Below, piece after piece: positions 8,536 to 17,258 of a stretch of DNA of 39,091 bases; position 1 is the first letter of the stretch; each line of letters begins with the position of its first letter. A program made the translations under genes and the position numbers. The notes beneath the pieces were generated by a model that was not told where the DNA came from, searched no databases, and saw nothing but the letters and a program-made list of their open reading frames with translations. Origin of the DNA: an uncultured Acetatifactor sp. (GTDB taxonomy: Bacteria; Bacillota; Clostridia; Lachnospirales; Lachnospiraceae); assembly GCA_910589035.1 (NCBI GenBank), contig CAJUSI010000092.1, positions 1 through 39,091 on the forward strand. The letters run 5' to 3'.

Positions 8536-9420
8536 ATGGAGAAAGCAAAGGTTTACTTCACAAAGGAAATTACTCCGGAAGCGGTGATCCGGATGTACAA
8601 TGTATTGGAAAAGCCGCTGCCCGGAAAAGTGGCGGTTAAGGTACATTCCGGGGAGAAAGGCAATCAGAATTACCTGCGGCCGGGCTTTCTGCGCCCCATG
8701 GTGGAAGCGGTGAAGGGAACAGTGGTGGAATGCAATACGGCCTATGACGGTGCGAGAAATTCCACGGAAAAGCACAGGCAGCTTATGCAGGTTCACGGAT
8801 GGACCAGATACTTCCAGGTGGATCTGATGGATGCGGAAGGTCCCGATCTTGTGCTGCCGATTTCCGGAGGAAAGGTGCTGAAGGAGAATTATGTGGGGAA
8901 GAATCTGACAAATTACGACTCCATGCTGGTGCTTTCCCATTTCAAAGGACATCCGGCAGGAGGCTACGGCGGTGCACTGAAGCAGCTCTCCATCGGCTGT
9001 GCGTCCAGCGAGGGCAAAGCCTGGATCCATTCGGCGGGCTTTACAAAGGACCAGAATATAGTGTGGGGACATATGGCGCAGCAGGATGCCTTCTGTGAGG
9101 CCATGGCCGATGCCGCCGGAAGCGTGGCGGAGTATTTTAAGGGAAATGCGGCTTACGTGAATATGATGTGTAATCTCTCGGTGGACTGCGACTGCTGTGC
9201 GGTTGCGGAGGATCCCTGTATGGCGGATATCGGAATTCTCTCCTCCGTGGATCCCGTTGCCCTGGATCAGGCATGTATCGATCTTATCTATGCTTCAGAG
9301 GATCCTGGACGCAGCCATTTCCTGCAGAGGCTGGAATCCCTTCACGGAATACACACTGTGGAGGCGGCGGCAGAGTTCGGATGCGGTACCAGAGAGTATG
9401 AGCTGGTCTGTGTGGACTGA
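8536..9420 (+). CDS. DUF362 domain protein
   Basis: A 294-residue soluble protein matching the DUF362 family. Landmarks are the early VAVKVHSGEKGN, the VVECNTAYDGAR strand, and SMLVLSHFKGHPAGGYGGALKQLSIGC (read as two adjoining motifs), then VDPVALDQACIDLI near the end. Many DUF362 proteins end in or contain a 4Fe-4S ferredoxin domain. None is evident here, although a cysteine cluster (CDCC, then DPC) sits near residues 216-230 and might bind metal. The biochemical role of the family is poorly defined. GAGGAGG at 8521-8527 precedes ATG 8536, 37 bases after the kinase-DegV gene, so it may be the last gene of that operon. Confidence 0.8.
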   Translation: MEKAKVYFTKEITPEAVIRMYNVLEKPLPGKVAVKVHSGEKGNQNYLRPGFLRPMVEAVKGTVVECNTAYDGARNSTEKHRQLMQVHGWTRYFQVDLMDAEGPDLVLPISGGKVLKENYVGKNLTNYDSMLVLSHFKGHPAGGYGGALKQLSIGCASSEGKAWIHSAGFTKDQNIVWGHMAQQDAFCEAMADAAGSVAEYFKGNAAYVNMMCNLSVDCDCCAVAEDPCMADIGILSSVDPVALDQACIDLIYASEDPGRSHFLQRLESLHGIHTVEAAAEFGCGTREYELVCVD

Positions 9421-9525
9421 AGCGGATTTTAAGGATGCTGCAGGTACTATATGATGAAATCGTACTTTTTTTGGCAAAATTCCGGCTTCGGCATGTCCGG
9501 GTCAGGGAAAAAAGGAGGCTGTTAA

Positions 9526-10743
9526 ATGAAAGAAACAATTCAGCTGGCCCTGGTGGGGCTTGGCTGCAGGGGGCATGAGCTGCTGGAAAATGTGATTCTG
9601 TTCCATGAAAGGGTGGAGATTGCGGCAGTCTGCGATGCCTATGAGGACAGATGCCGGGACGTGGCGGATATCATTGAGAAAAGCGGCAGGAGGAGACCTC
9701 TGACCACAACACAGTACGGGGATATTCTGAAGATGGAGGAGGTGGATGCGGTACTTCTGTGCACCGCCTGGGAGCATCATATCGATTACTGTATTGAGGC
9801 CATGGAAGCCGGAAAATATGTGGGCTGTGAGGTGGGAGGTGCCTATTCTCTGCGGGAATGCTGGAGGCTGGTGGAAGCGTACGAGAGAACACATGTTCCG
9901 GTTATGCTGATGGAAAACTGCGTCTATGGACGGGACGAGATGATGGTGGATCATATGGTACGGCTGGGAGCCCTGGGGACGGTGATGCACTGTGAGGGAG
10001 GATACCGGCATGATCTGAGGGAGGAGGTGGCCTTCGGAGAGGAGAACCGCCATTACAGACTGCGGAACTATATTCACCGGAACACGGAGAATTACCCCAC
10101 CCATGAGCTGGGACCCATTGCCAGAGTACTGAATATCAACAGGGGGAACCGCATGCTTACGCTGACCAGCGTGGCGTCGGGGGCCAGAGGCTTAAGCGAA
10201 TATCTGCGGGAAAAGAAACCGGAGGATGCGGTCCTTGCGGATACCCGCTTCTGCCAGGCGGATATCGTGAATACCATAATCACCTGCGCGAACGGGGAGA
10301 CTATCCTGCTGACGCTGGACACCACCCTGCCCAGATATTATTCCAGAGGCTTTACGGTTCAGGGTACGAAGGGGATGTACTGTGAGGAGAACAGATCCCT
10401 TTTCCTGGACGGGGAGGAGCATGCGAAGGATCATTTTCACTGGCAGAAGCATTGGGGCAATGTGGAGGAATACCGGGAGAAATACGAACATCCTCTGTGG
10501 AGGAAATATTTGCAGGAAGGTGTAAAAAAAGGACATGGGGGCATGGACTGGCTGGTGTTCGACGATTTTGTGGAGAGCGTGAGACAGCGGACCCAGGTTC
10601 CCATCGATGTGTACGACATGGCGTCCTGGATGTGCATCACCGCCCTGGCGGAGGAATCCATCTCCATGGGCGGACACCCTGTGGCCATTCCGGATTTTAC
10701 TGGCGGGGCGTGGATTGGCAGGAAGCAGGAAGAATTATTATAG
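9526..10743 (+). CDS. Gfo/Idh/MocA family protein, GH109-like
   Basis: A 405-residue protein with an N-terminal Rossmann fold (LVGLGCRG, residues 9-16) binding NAD(P), followed by the Gfo/Idh/MocA C-terminal domain. Several segments follow the GH109 subgroup rather than ordinary dehydrogenases: CEVGGAYSLRECWRLVE, MENCVYGRDEMMVDHMVR, the EGGYRHDLR strand and ENYPTHELGPIARVLNINRG (188-207). GH109 enzymes are NAD-dependent alpha-N-acetylgalactosaminidases that hydrolyse by a transient oxidation-elimination cycle. GGAGG at 9511-9515 fits ATG 9526. There is no signal peptide, so it would act in the cytoplasm, unlike several secreted GH109 enzymes. The precise substrate is inferred; an inositol or sugar dehydrogenase role remains possible. 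Confidence 0.8.
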   Translation: MKETIQLALVGLGCRGHELLENVILFHERVEIAAVCDAYEDRCRDVADIIEKSGRRRPLTTTQYGDILKMEEVDAVLLCTAWEHHIDYCIEAMEAGKYVGCEVGGAYSLRECWRLVEAYERTHVPVMLMENCVYGRDEMMVDHMVRLGALGTVMHCEGGYRHDLREEVAFGEENRHYRLRNYIHRNTENYPTHELGPIARVLNINRGNRMLTLTSVASGARGLSEYLREKKPEDAVLADTRFCQADIVNTIITCANGETILLTLDTTLPRYYSRGFTVQGTKGMYCEENRSLFLDGEEHAKDHFHWQKHWGNVEEYREKYEHPLWRKYLQEGVKKGHGGMDWLVFDDFVESVRQRTQVPIDVYDMASWMCITALAEESISMGGHPVAIPDFTGGAWIGRKQEELL

Positions 10744-10910
10744 TCTTCAGTGAAGACATTCTATGGACTCTGAATTGTCAGGAATGCGGAAATCCCGGAA
10801 TTATGCCTGGTATGGCGGGCATATTTCGGGAGTTCTGCATTCTATAGAGAAGTTCATCCCATATGATACAATCCTGCGGAGGATTCTTTTAATCCCAAAG
10901 AGGGTTTAAT

Positions 10911-10936
10911 TCCCCGCAGCTTGCTGCGGGGAGTTT
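10911..10936 (+). terminator. Hairpin after the GH109-like gene
   Basis: TCCCCGCAGC (10911-10920) pairs perfectly with GCTGCGGGGA (10923-10932) around a two-base TT turn, followed by G and three T residues. The stem is very stable but the T-tract is short. A terminator of the 9526-10743 transcript is the simplest reading. Confidence 0.6.
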
Positions 10937-10984
10937 CATTATGTAAGCCGAAAGAAAGCAAGGAACGAAAGGGAAGAGAGATGT

Positions 10985-11155
10985 ATGTCAGATATTGATA
11001 TCTTTGCATAGGAATATCCCGGAAAGGTGTTCTGTTTCTGCCTGAAAAAGACGGGAAACGAACAGGATGCGGCGGAGCTTGCCGGAGACCATTTATTTTG
11101 CAGCCTCCCTACCGTGAGAGCATGCCTTCGGGAGATGTCCAGATGTCAATTCTGA
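10985..11155 (+). pseudogene. Decayed RNA polymerase sigma factor fragment
   Basis: After a good ribosome binding site (GGGAAGAGAG) an ATG opens MSDIDIFA, then an in-frame TAG at 11009-11011, then a 47-codon continuation to a TGA at 11153. The continuation begins EYPGKVFCFCLKKTGNEQ and continues DAAELAGD. This closely resembles, from memory, the start of region 2 in short ECF-like sigma-70 factors of Clostridia (pattern YSGKVFYFCLKKTGN followed by an EAEDL segment). The rest of the protein is missing, so it appears to be a nonsense-mutated, truncated remnant. No homology search was run. The rest of the 10744-11385 gap holds nothing else I can support. Confidence 0.4.
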
Positions 11156-11385
11156 AACGGATTGCCGAATGGGATAATGCCGCGGCATTTTCCTATACTT
11201 AAGGCTGCAGTCTCAGTCTGCTGAAAGGCAAAGGAGACCCCGCATATCTGCATACAGTCTGCTGATGGTATGGATTCCTCTGTCCGGGCCGGGAATCCCG
11301 CGGCACTGCTGCGGACAAAAACTGTGATTGTGCAGATAAGCAGTTGTGTGCGAAGTTATTTTCTACTATACAAAATAAAAAATCA

Positions 11386-11394
11386 TGGTATAAT
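11386..11394 (+). promoter_or_regulatory. Extended -10 promoter upstream of alaS
   Basis: TGGTATAAT at 11386-11394 matches an extended -10 exactly. No good -35 lies at 17 bases. It would give alaS a leader of about 240 bases beginning at the 11396-11420 inverted repeat. Confidence 0.5.
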
Positions 11395-11395
11395 G

Positions 11396-11420
11396 TTGAC
11401 ACAGAAGGGCATTGTGTCAA
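11396..11420 (+). promoter_or_regulatory. Inverted repeat at the alaS leader start
   Basis: TTGACACA (11396-11403) and TGTGTCAA (11413-11420) are perfect inverted repeats around nine bases. They lie directly after the -10 box, across the expected transcription start. This position suits a repressor operator or a 5' RNA hairpin. The leader lacks the conserved T-box sequence often found before aminoacyl-tRNA synthetase genes. Confidence 0.4.
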
Positions 11421-11602
11421 TATGCAATATTCGATAAGGGCAGCCCGGGCTTTGACATTCGGGCTTTCGGGACTCTGTCCGCAGCCTGCCGTGAATGCGG
11501 TATGGGTTAAGCCGAGAATCCGGCCGCCTGCTGCGCGCTCAAAGAGCTTTCCTGTGACCATGGTAGAACCATAAGAAATGTGGCTTGCGCTGCGAGACAT
11601 TA

Positions 11603-11611
11603 TGATACAAT
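11603..11611 (+). promoter_or_regulatory. Second extended -10 near alaS
   Basis: TGATACAAT at 11603-11611 could give a short-leader alaS transcript starting near 11618, just before the GGGAGG ribosome binding site at 11626-11631. A poor -35 (TTGCGC) lies 15 bases upstream. Confidence 0.3.
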
Positions 11612-11639
11612 GCAGCTTTAGAATCGGGAGGAAGAAACC

Positions 11640-14294
11640 ATGAAACCATATGGCGTAAATGAACTGAGAAGAATGTTTCTCGAATTTTTTGAAAGCAAAG
11701 AGCATCTGAAAATGAAGAGCTTTTCGCTGGTGCCTCACAATGATAACAGCCTGTTGATCATCAATTCCGGAATGGCGCCTCTTAAGCCCTATTTTACGGG
11801 ACAGGAGATCCCGCCCAGGCGCAGGGTGACCACCTGTCAGAAATGCGTCCGCACAGGGGATATTGAGAATGTAGGCAAGACAGCCAGGCATCTGACCTTT
11901 TTCGAGATGCTGGGGAATTTCTCCTTCGGAGATTATTTCAAGCATGAGGCCATCTCCTGGAGCTGGGAGTTTCTGACCAAAGTAGTGGGGATGGAGCCGG
12001 AGCGGCTCTATCCGTCCATCTACTGCGAGGATGACGAAGCTTTCGAGATCTGGACGAAGGAGATCGGCGTGCCGGCAGAGAAGATCACCCGTTTCTATCG
12101 GGACGAGGACGGAAAATGCGATAACTTCTGGGAGCATGGGGCAGGTCCCTGCGGTCCCTGCTCCGAAATCTACTATGACAGGGGAACCAAATACGGCTGC
12201 GGGAAGCCGGACTGCAAGGTGGGATGTGACTGCGACCGGTTCATGGAAGTGTGGAACAATGTATTCACCCAGTTCGACAACGACGGACACGGGAATTACA
12301 CAGAGCTTGCCCAGAAGAATATCGACACCGGCATGGGGCTGGAGCGCCTGGCGGTGGTGGTGCAGGATGTGGATTCCGTGTTCGATATCGACACCATGAA
12401 GGCCATCCGGGACAGAATCTGCGAAATAGCCGGGGCGGAATATGAGACCGACGACAAGAAGGATGTGTCTATCCGTCTGATCACGGATCATATCCGTTCC
12501 ACCACCTTTATGATCAGCGACGGCATCCTGCCCTCCAACGAGGGACGGGGCTATGTGCTGCGGCGTCTGATCCGGCGGGCGGCGCGGCATGGGAGGCTTT
12601 TGGGCATACAGGGCAGATTTATGGCGAAGCTCAGCGAGACCGTGATCAATGAAAGCAGGGACGGCTATTCGGAGCTGGAGGAGAAGAGAGAATTCATTCT
12701 GAACGTGCTCACCCAGGAGGAGGAGAAATTTGACAGGACCATCGACCAGGGCTTAAGCATTCTGGGACAGATGGAAGAGGAGATGAAGGAGGCGGGGATT
12801 ACGGAGCTTTCCGGGGAGAATGCCTTTAAGCTCTACGATACCTACGGCTTCCCCATGGATCTGACCCAGGAGATTCTGGAGGAGAAGGGATTTACCATCG
12901 ACGAGGCCGGATTCGGCGTCTGCATGCAGCGCCAGAGGGAGACGGCCAGGAAGGCCAGGAAGACCACCAATTATATGGGGGCGGATGTGACGGTGTATGA
13001 ATCCATCGATGCTTCCGTGACCACGCGCTTTGTGGGATACGACAGACTGCAGCATCAGTCAGGGGTGACCGTGCTGACCACGGAGGAGGAGCTGGTGGAT
13101 GCGCTTACCGACGGCCAGACGGGGACGATCTTTGTGGAGGAGACCCCCTTCTATGCCACCATGGGCGGACAGAATGCCGACACAGGTGTCATTACCACGG
13201 CGGACGGAAGCTTTGAGGTGAAGGATACCGTGAAGCTTCTGGGCGGCAAGGTGGGACATATCGGCACCGTCACAAGGGGTATGATCAGGGTGGGCGACAT
13301 GGCCACACTCACCGTGGATGCGGCAAAGCGCGGGGATACCTGCAGGAATCACAGCGCCACCCATCTGCTGCACAAGGCCCTGAGAGAAGTGCTGGGCAGC
13401 CATGTGGAGCAGTCCGGCTCCTATGTGGACGGGGAGAGGCTGCGGTTTGATTTCAGCCATTTCGCCGCCATGACCGGGGAGGAGCTGGAGCGGGTGGAAC
13501 GGCGCGTCAATGAACAGATCGCGGCGAACCTGCCCGTAGTGACACAGGTTATGAATATCGAGGACGCCAGGAAGACCGGGGCAATGGCGCTCTTCGGCGA
13601 GAAATACGGGGAAGAGGTCCGGGTGGTGAAGATGGGCGATTTCTCCGTGGAGCTGTGCGGTGGAACCCATGTGGCCAATACGGGCGCCATCACGGCCTTC
13701 AAGATCCTGTCCGAGAACGGCATTGCCGCAGGGGTGCGCAGAATTGAAGCGCTGACCGGCAGCGGCGTGTTCGCGTATTACAGAGGGCTGGAGCAGACCC
13801 TGGAGGAGGCGGCCAGGACGCTGAAGGCCACCCCCGCCACCCTGGCGGAGAAATGCGCTCATGTGATGGCGCAGATCCGGGAGCTTTCCTCCGAACTGGA
13901 GTCCCTGAAAGCAAAAGCGGCCAGGGAAGCCCTTGGAAATGTGATGGATAATGTGACGGAGATAAAGGGCGTGAAGCTCCTTGCCGCCAGCGTAGAAAAT
14001 GTGGATATGAACGGGCTCAGAGACCTGGGCGACCAGCTGAAGGAGAAGCTGGGAGAGGGCGTCCTCCTCCTTTTATCCAATGCGGGGGGCAGGGTGAATA
14101 TGGTGGCCATGGCCACCGACGGCGCTGTGGCCAGAGGTGCCCACGCGGGGAATCTCATCAAGGGGATCGCGCCTAAGGTGGGCGGAGGCGGAGGCGGCCG
14201 TCCGGGCATGGCCCAGGCCGGGGGAAAGAATCCGGCGGGGATTCCCGATTGTATTGCCGAGGCCGCAAAGGTGCTGGAGGTCCAGCTGGCTTAG
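11640..14294 (+). CDS. alaS: Alanine--tRNA ligase
   Basis: An 884-residue class II aminoacyl-tRNA synthetase that charges tRNA-Ala. The catalytic domain begins with the class II motifs (FFESKEHL, then LLIINSGMAPLKPYF, CQKCVRTGDIENVG and FFEMLGNFSFGDYF). The editing domain, which removes mischarged Ser and Gly, carries the zinc-binding HSATH (571-575) and CGGTH (673-677). The C-terminal DHHA1/C-Ala region ends with the glycine-rich segment GGGGGGRPGMAQAGGK. All domains are intact and the length is normal for the family. GGGAGG at 11626-11631 sets ATG 11640. The gene stands alone, with two candidate promoters upstream and a terminator at 14364. Confidence 0.98.
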   Translation: MKPYGVNELRRMFLEFFESKEHLKMKSFSLVPHNDNSLLIINSGMAPLKPYFTGQEIPPRRRVTTCQKCVRTGDIENVGKTARHLTFFEMLGNFSFGDYFKHEAISWSWEFLTKVVGMEPERLYPSIYCEDDEAFEIWTKEIGVPAEKITRFYRDEDGKCDNFWEHGAGPCGPCSEIYYDRGTKYGCGKPDCKVGCDCDRFMEVWNNVFTQFDNDGHGNYTELAQKNIDTGMGLERLAVVVQDVDSVFDIDTMKAIRDRICEIAGAEYETDDKKDVSIRLITDHIRSTTFMISDGILPSNEGRGYVLRRLIRRAARHGRLLGIQGRFMAKLSETVINESRDGYSELEEKREFILNVLTQEEEKFDRTIDQGLSILGQMEEEMKEAGITELSGENAFKLYDTYGFPMDLTQEILEEKGFTIDEAGFGVCMQRQRETARKARKTTNYMGADVTVYESIDASVTTRFVGYDRLQHQSGVTVLTTEEELVDALTDGQTGTIFVEETPFYATMGGQNADTGVITTADGSFEVKDTVKLLGGKVGHIGTVTRGMIRVGDMATLTVDAAKRGDTCRNHSATHLLHKALREVLGSHVEQSGSYVDGERLRFDFSHFAAMTGEELERVERRVNEQIAANLPVVTQVMNIEDARKTGAMALFGEKYGEEVRVVKMGDFSVELCGGTHVANTGAITAFKILSENGIAAGVRRIEALTGSGVFAYYRGLEQTLEEAARTLKATPATLAEKCAHVMAQIRELSSELESLKAKAAREALGNVMDNVTEIKGVKLLAASVENVDMNGLRDLGDQLKEKLGEGVLLLLSNAGGRVNMVAMATDGAVARGAHAGNLIKGIAPKVGGGGGGRPGMAQAGGKNPAGIPDCIAEAAKVLEVQLA

Positions 14295-14363
14295 AAACAG
14301 GACAGCAAAAAGGGATGCGGCAAATACTATAGAGCGTGAGTATATATTATGTACAGAGCCAGT

Positions 14364-14397
14364 CCGCTGCCGATATTATGTCGGCAGCGGTTTCCTT
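14364..14397 (+). terminator. alaS terminator
   Basis: CCGCTGCCGA (14364-14373) pairs perfectly with TCGGCAGCGG (14381-14390) around a seven-base loop. TTTCCTT follows. It lies 70 bases after the alaS stop codon. Confidence 0.75.
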
Positions 14398-14557
14398 CCG
14401 TCTGCTTTACGGGGAGGTATCAGTGTAAGCCGGCGCGGTGCGGCGGCGCTGGGCTGAATCCGGTATGGAAGAAAGTCCGTCATCAGATGGAAGAAGCAGT
14501 AAGGCATGGAAGGCACTTTTATATTATATGGCGCACGAGTGAAGGAGGAGAGTGTCG

Positions 14558-16312
14558 ATGATTGAGAAGATAAAATGGGTCAGTTCGCTGGAGAAGGTAT
14601 TTCCGGACAGAGAGCCAAAGGGGGCGGAATGGGAAAAAGCGCCCTCCTTCCTGGCGGGAGAGGTGTATTCCCTGCAGTGTGCGTTTTGGGCGCCGGAGGA
14701 TATGGCAGGGACAGCGAGGGTGGAACTTTCCGGCCCTTTTGCGGAATATGTGAAGGTAAGGGAGGTTTGCCCGGTACCCTCCCGCTATTCCGGAAGAGTA
14801 TTGGAGGAGGGAAGGACATTTTTGTATGCGCCGGGCCTGTATCCGGATCTTCTGAAGGAACTGCGGGAAAACCGTGTGAGGATCTATCCCGGCCAGTGGC
14901 ATGCGCTGTGGCTCACAGTGGAATGCGGCGGAGAGAATATGGGAGGGGCTGTCTGCACAGATTCGGATGAGAGATTCGCTGTGAAAACCGGGCAGGAAAA
15001 CGGAGCAGAGAAGAATGAGCTTCCCTTCGGGGTGCATGAGCTGGAGCTTAAGCTTATTCCGGATATGGGAGAGACCGTGAGGAAGAGTCTGGAGCTGGAG
15101 CTGGTGCCGGTAAGACTGCCGGAGCAGACTTTGATCCATACGGAGTGGTTCCATGCGGACTGCCTGGCGGATTATTACAGGGTGGAACCATGGAGTGAGG
15201 AGCATTGGGGCATAGTGGAGCATTTCCTGACCCATTATGCGAAGATGGGGATGAATATGGTTCTGACGCCCGTTCTGACGCCGCCTCTGGACACGGCGGT
15301 GGGATGGGAGCGTACCACGGTACAGCTGGTGGAGATCCGGGAGGAGACGGAGGGGGTATTCCGTTTTGACTTTGAGCGGCTGGAAAGGTATGCGGAGCTG
15401 TGCAGGCGGGCGGGAATTCATTATCTGGAGATTTCCCATCTCTTTACCCAGTGGGGAGCATGCGCGGCGCCCAAGGTAATGGTATGGAAGGACGGCGTAC
15501 AGACTCGCAGATTCGGGTGGGATACCCCTTCGGACAGCCCGGAGTATCTGGGCTTTCTGGAGCAGTTTCTGCATGCGCTCACGGAAAAGCTTACTCTGTG
15601 GGGATGGGAGGGAAGGGCGTTCTTCCATCTTTCCGATGAGCCGCAGGAGAGTGTGCTTGAGAGGTATCGTTCCCTGCGGGAGAAGGTCACCGGATGGATT
15701 GCGCCATATCCAGTGATGGACGCACTGTCGGATTATGCCTTCTATGAGAGCGGAGCGGTGGACAGGGCCGTGCCCAGCATGGACAGTCTGCCAGAGTTTG
15801 CCGGGAAGGGTGCGGAGCCTCTGTGGACCTACTATTGCAGCGGGCAGTGGAAGGGGACGCCCAATCGTTTCCTGGCCATGCCCTCAAGTCAGGTGAGAGT
15901 GCTGGGAGTGCTGCTCTATGTCTATCGGGTTACCGGTTTCCTGCACTGGGGATATAATTTTTATAATTCCGCACTTTCCCTGGAGCATATCGACCCTTAC
16001 GCGGTGACGGATGCGGGCGGCGTATTCCCTTCAGGGGATTCCTTCCTGGTCTATCCGGGGCCGGAGGGTAAGCCGGAGGATTCCCTGCGTATGCTGCTGA
16101 TGCTGGAGGCCATGCAGGATCTGCGGGCGCTGCAGCTTTTGGAGAGCCTTCAGGGCAGGGAGAGCGTGATGGAGCTGATTCGCAGGGAGGCCGGGATGGA
16201 GCTGACGGCGGTGGATTGGCCCCGGGACGCCGCTTTTCTTCCGGGACTTCGGGAGAAGGTGAACGAAGCAGTAAGGGCATCCGGAGCATTTCAAGGCAGG
16301 GCATTGCACTGA
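14558..16312 (+). CDS. DUF4091 (GH123-like) protein
   Basis: A 584-residue protein of the DUF4091/GH123 family. An N-terminal beta-rich region (about 1-190) precedes a catalytic-type TIM barrel. Family landmarks are the HTEWFHADCLADYY strand near 195, MVLTPVLTPPLDT, the LSDEPQES motif with adjacent Asp360-Glu361, and GFLHWGYNFYN. A neighbouring Asp-Glu pair is the catalytic arrangement of GH123 beta-N-acetylgalactosaminidases, which use substrate assistance. There is no signal peptide, so it should be cytoplasmic. GGAGGAG (14544-14550) best fits ATG 14558; an in-frame GTG at 14552 is too close. A paralogue lies at 27702-29372 on the other strand. Family is confident; substrate is inferred. 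Confidence 0.85.
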   Translation: MIEKIKWVSSLEKVFPDREPKGAEWEKAPSFLAGEVYSLQCAFWAPEDMAGTARVELSGPFAEYVKVREVCPVPSRYSGRVLEEGRTFLYAPGLYPDLLKELRENRVRIYPGQWHALWLTVECGGENMGGAVCTDSDERFAVKTGQENGAEKNELPFGVHELELKLIPDMGETVRKSLELELVPVRLPEQTLIHTEWFHADCLADYYRVEPWSEEHWGIVEHFLTHYAKMGMNMVLTPVLTPPLDTAVGWERTTVQLVEIREETEGVFRFDFERLERYAELCRRAGIHYLEISHLFTQWGACAAPKVMVWKDGVQTRRFGWDTPSDSPEYLGFLEQFLHALTEKLTLWGWEGRAFFHLSDEPQESVLERYRSLREKVTGWIAPYPVMDALSDYAFYESGAVDRAVPSMDSLPEFAGKGAEPLWTYYCSGQWKGTPNRFLAMPSSQVRVLGVLLYVYRVTGFLHWGYNFYNSALSLEHIDPYAVTDAGGVFPSGDSFLVYPGPEGKPEDSLRMLLMLEAMQDLRALQLLESLQGRESVMELIRREAGMELTAVDWPRDAAFLPGLREKVNEAVRASGAFQGRALH

Positions 16313-16353
16313 CATATGACAGGTAAAGCCTTAAATGGGAGGAAGTATGGTCA

Positions 16354-16505
16354 GAAGCGAAACCAGACGGAAATGAAACCGGAACAGAAATGAAGCTGGG
16401 ACAGAAATGAAGCTGGGACAGAAATGAAATCGGAACAGAAATGAAGCTGGAATGGAAATGAAACCGGAACGGAAGTGAAACCGGAACAGAGATGAAATGG
16501 GAGAT
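16354..16505 (+). repeat. 17-bp tandem repeat array (about 9 units)
   Basis: Units of 17 bases with the consensus GAAATGAAACCGGAACA run head to tail: a 16-base unit at 16354-16369 and then eight 17-base units from 16370 to 16505. The third position block varies between ACC, GCT and ATC. The period is not a multiple of three. The array fills the gap between the DUF4091 gene and the LytTR regulator and reaches the regulator's start region. Confidence 0.85.
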
Positions 16506-16523
16506 GGGGCGGGGAAAGCGAAA

Positions 16524-17237
16524 ATGGAGCTGCATCCGGGGATAAGAATTGCCATATGTGACGACGAGCCTGCATACAGACGGATCCTGCGGGAGAAAAT
16601 ACTGCAGGACAGCATCCGCAATGATTATGAAGTAAATATAAGAGAATACGGAAGCGGGAGGGAGCTGTTGGAAGGTATTGACAGCTTCCCGGCCGAAGTA
16701 TTTTTCCTGGATATCCAGATGGAACAGGGAGGCGACGACGGCATCCGGACAGGACGGGAGCTGCGCAGGCGCGGGGCAGAGGGACTGCTTATCTATGTCA
16801 CGGCCTTTATCGATTATGTGCAGACGGGATATGAGGTGAGGGCGTTCCGCTACCTGCTGAAAAGCCAGATCGGGGACATGCTGCCGAAGGTGCTGAACCA
16901 CGTCCGGCAGGAGCTCTCCGGCGGGACGTATTATTTTAAGACCGGTGGGGAAACCGTGGGTGTGGAGAAGGGCAGGATCCTGTACCTGGAAAGCAGTGGA
17001 AGGGTTCTGCGGCTGGTGACCGGGGAGGAGGAATACCGCTTCTACGATACTCTGGACCATGCGGCAGAGCTGTTGGGGGAAGGGTTCCTGCGCTGTCACA
17101 GGAGTTTTCTTGTGAACGGGGACAAAATTCAGAAGTATTCCGCCGGTGAGATTGTGCTGCAGGGGAATATTGTGCTCCCCATCAGCCGTTCCTACGCAAA
17201 AGCGGTGAGAAAAAGGCTGATGCTGGACATGAGGTGA
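16524..17237 (+). CDS. LytTR-family response regulator (AgrA/ComE type)
   Basis: A 237-residue transcription regulator. The receiver domain has AICDDEP (10-16), the phosphoacceptor Asp63 in FFLDIQM, Thr93 and Lys113. The LytTR DNA-binding domain spans about 135-232 (YYFKTGG, then ILYLESSGRVLRL, FLRCHRSFLVN and LPISRSYAKAVR). This is the AgrA/VirR/ComE type, usually paired with a GHKL kinase. The matching kinase lies at 18792, but an unrelated ATPase gene sits between them. I prefer ATG 16524, preceded by GGGGAAAG; an in-frame ATG at 16497 would place the start inside the tandem repeat. No AgrD-like peptide gene was found beside it. Confidence 0.88.
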   Translation: MELHPGIRIAICDDEPAYRRILREKILQDSIRNDYEVNIREYGSGRELLEGIDSFPAEVFFLDIQMEQGGDDGIRTGRELRRRGAEGLLIYVTAFIDYVQTGYEVRAFRYLLKSQIGDMLPKVLNHVRQELSGGTYYFKTGGETVGVEKGRILYLESSGRVLRLVTGEEEYRFYDTLDHAAELLGEGFLRCHRSFLVNGDKIQKYSAGEIVLQGNIVLPISRSYAKAVRKRLMLDMR

Positions 17238-17258
17238 AATCCTGCGAAAAAGGGAAAT

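Noticed and set aside
4638..8537. Several long minus-strand frames opposite the hybrid kinases
   Set aside because: They are His/Leu/Gln-rich antisense frames typical of G+C-rich codon use and carry no domains.
11401..11639. T-box riboswitch before alaS
   Set aside because: The conserved TGGNACCGCG-type antiterminator sequence and a following terminator are absent.
11199..12590. Minus-strand open frame of about 460 codons
   Set aside because: It lies antisense to the alaS promoter and catalytic domain, has no ribosome binding site and no family resemblance.
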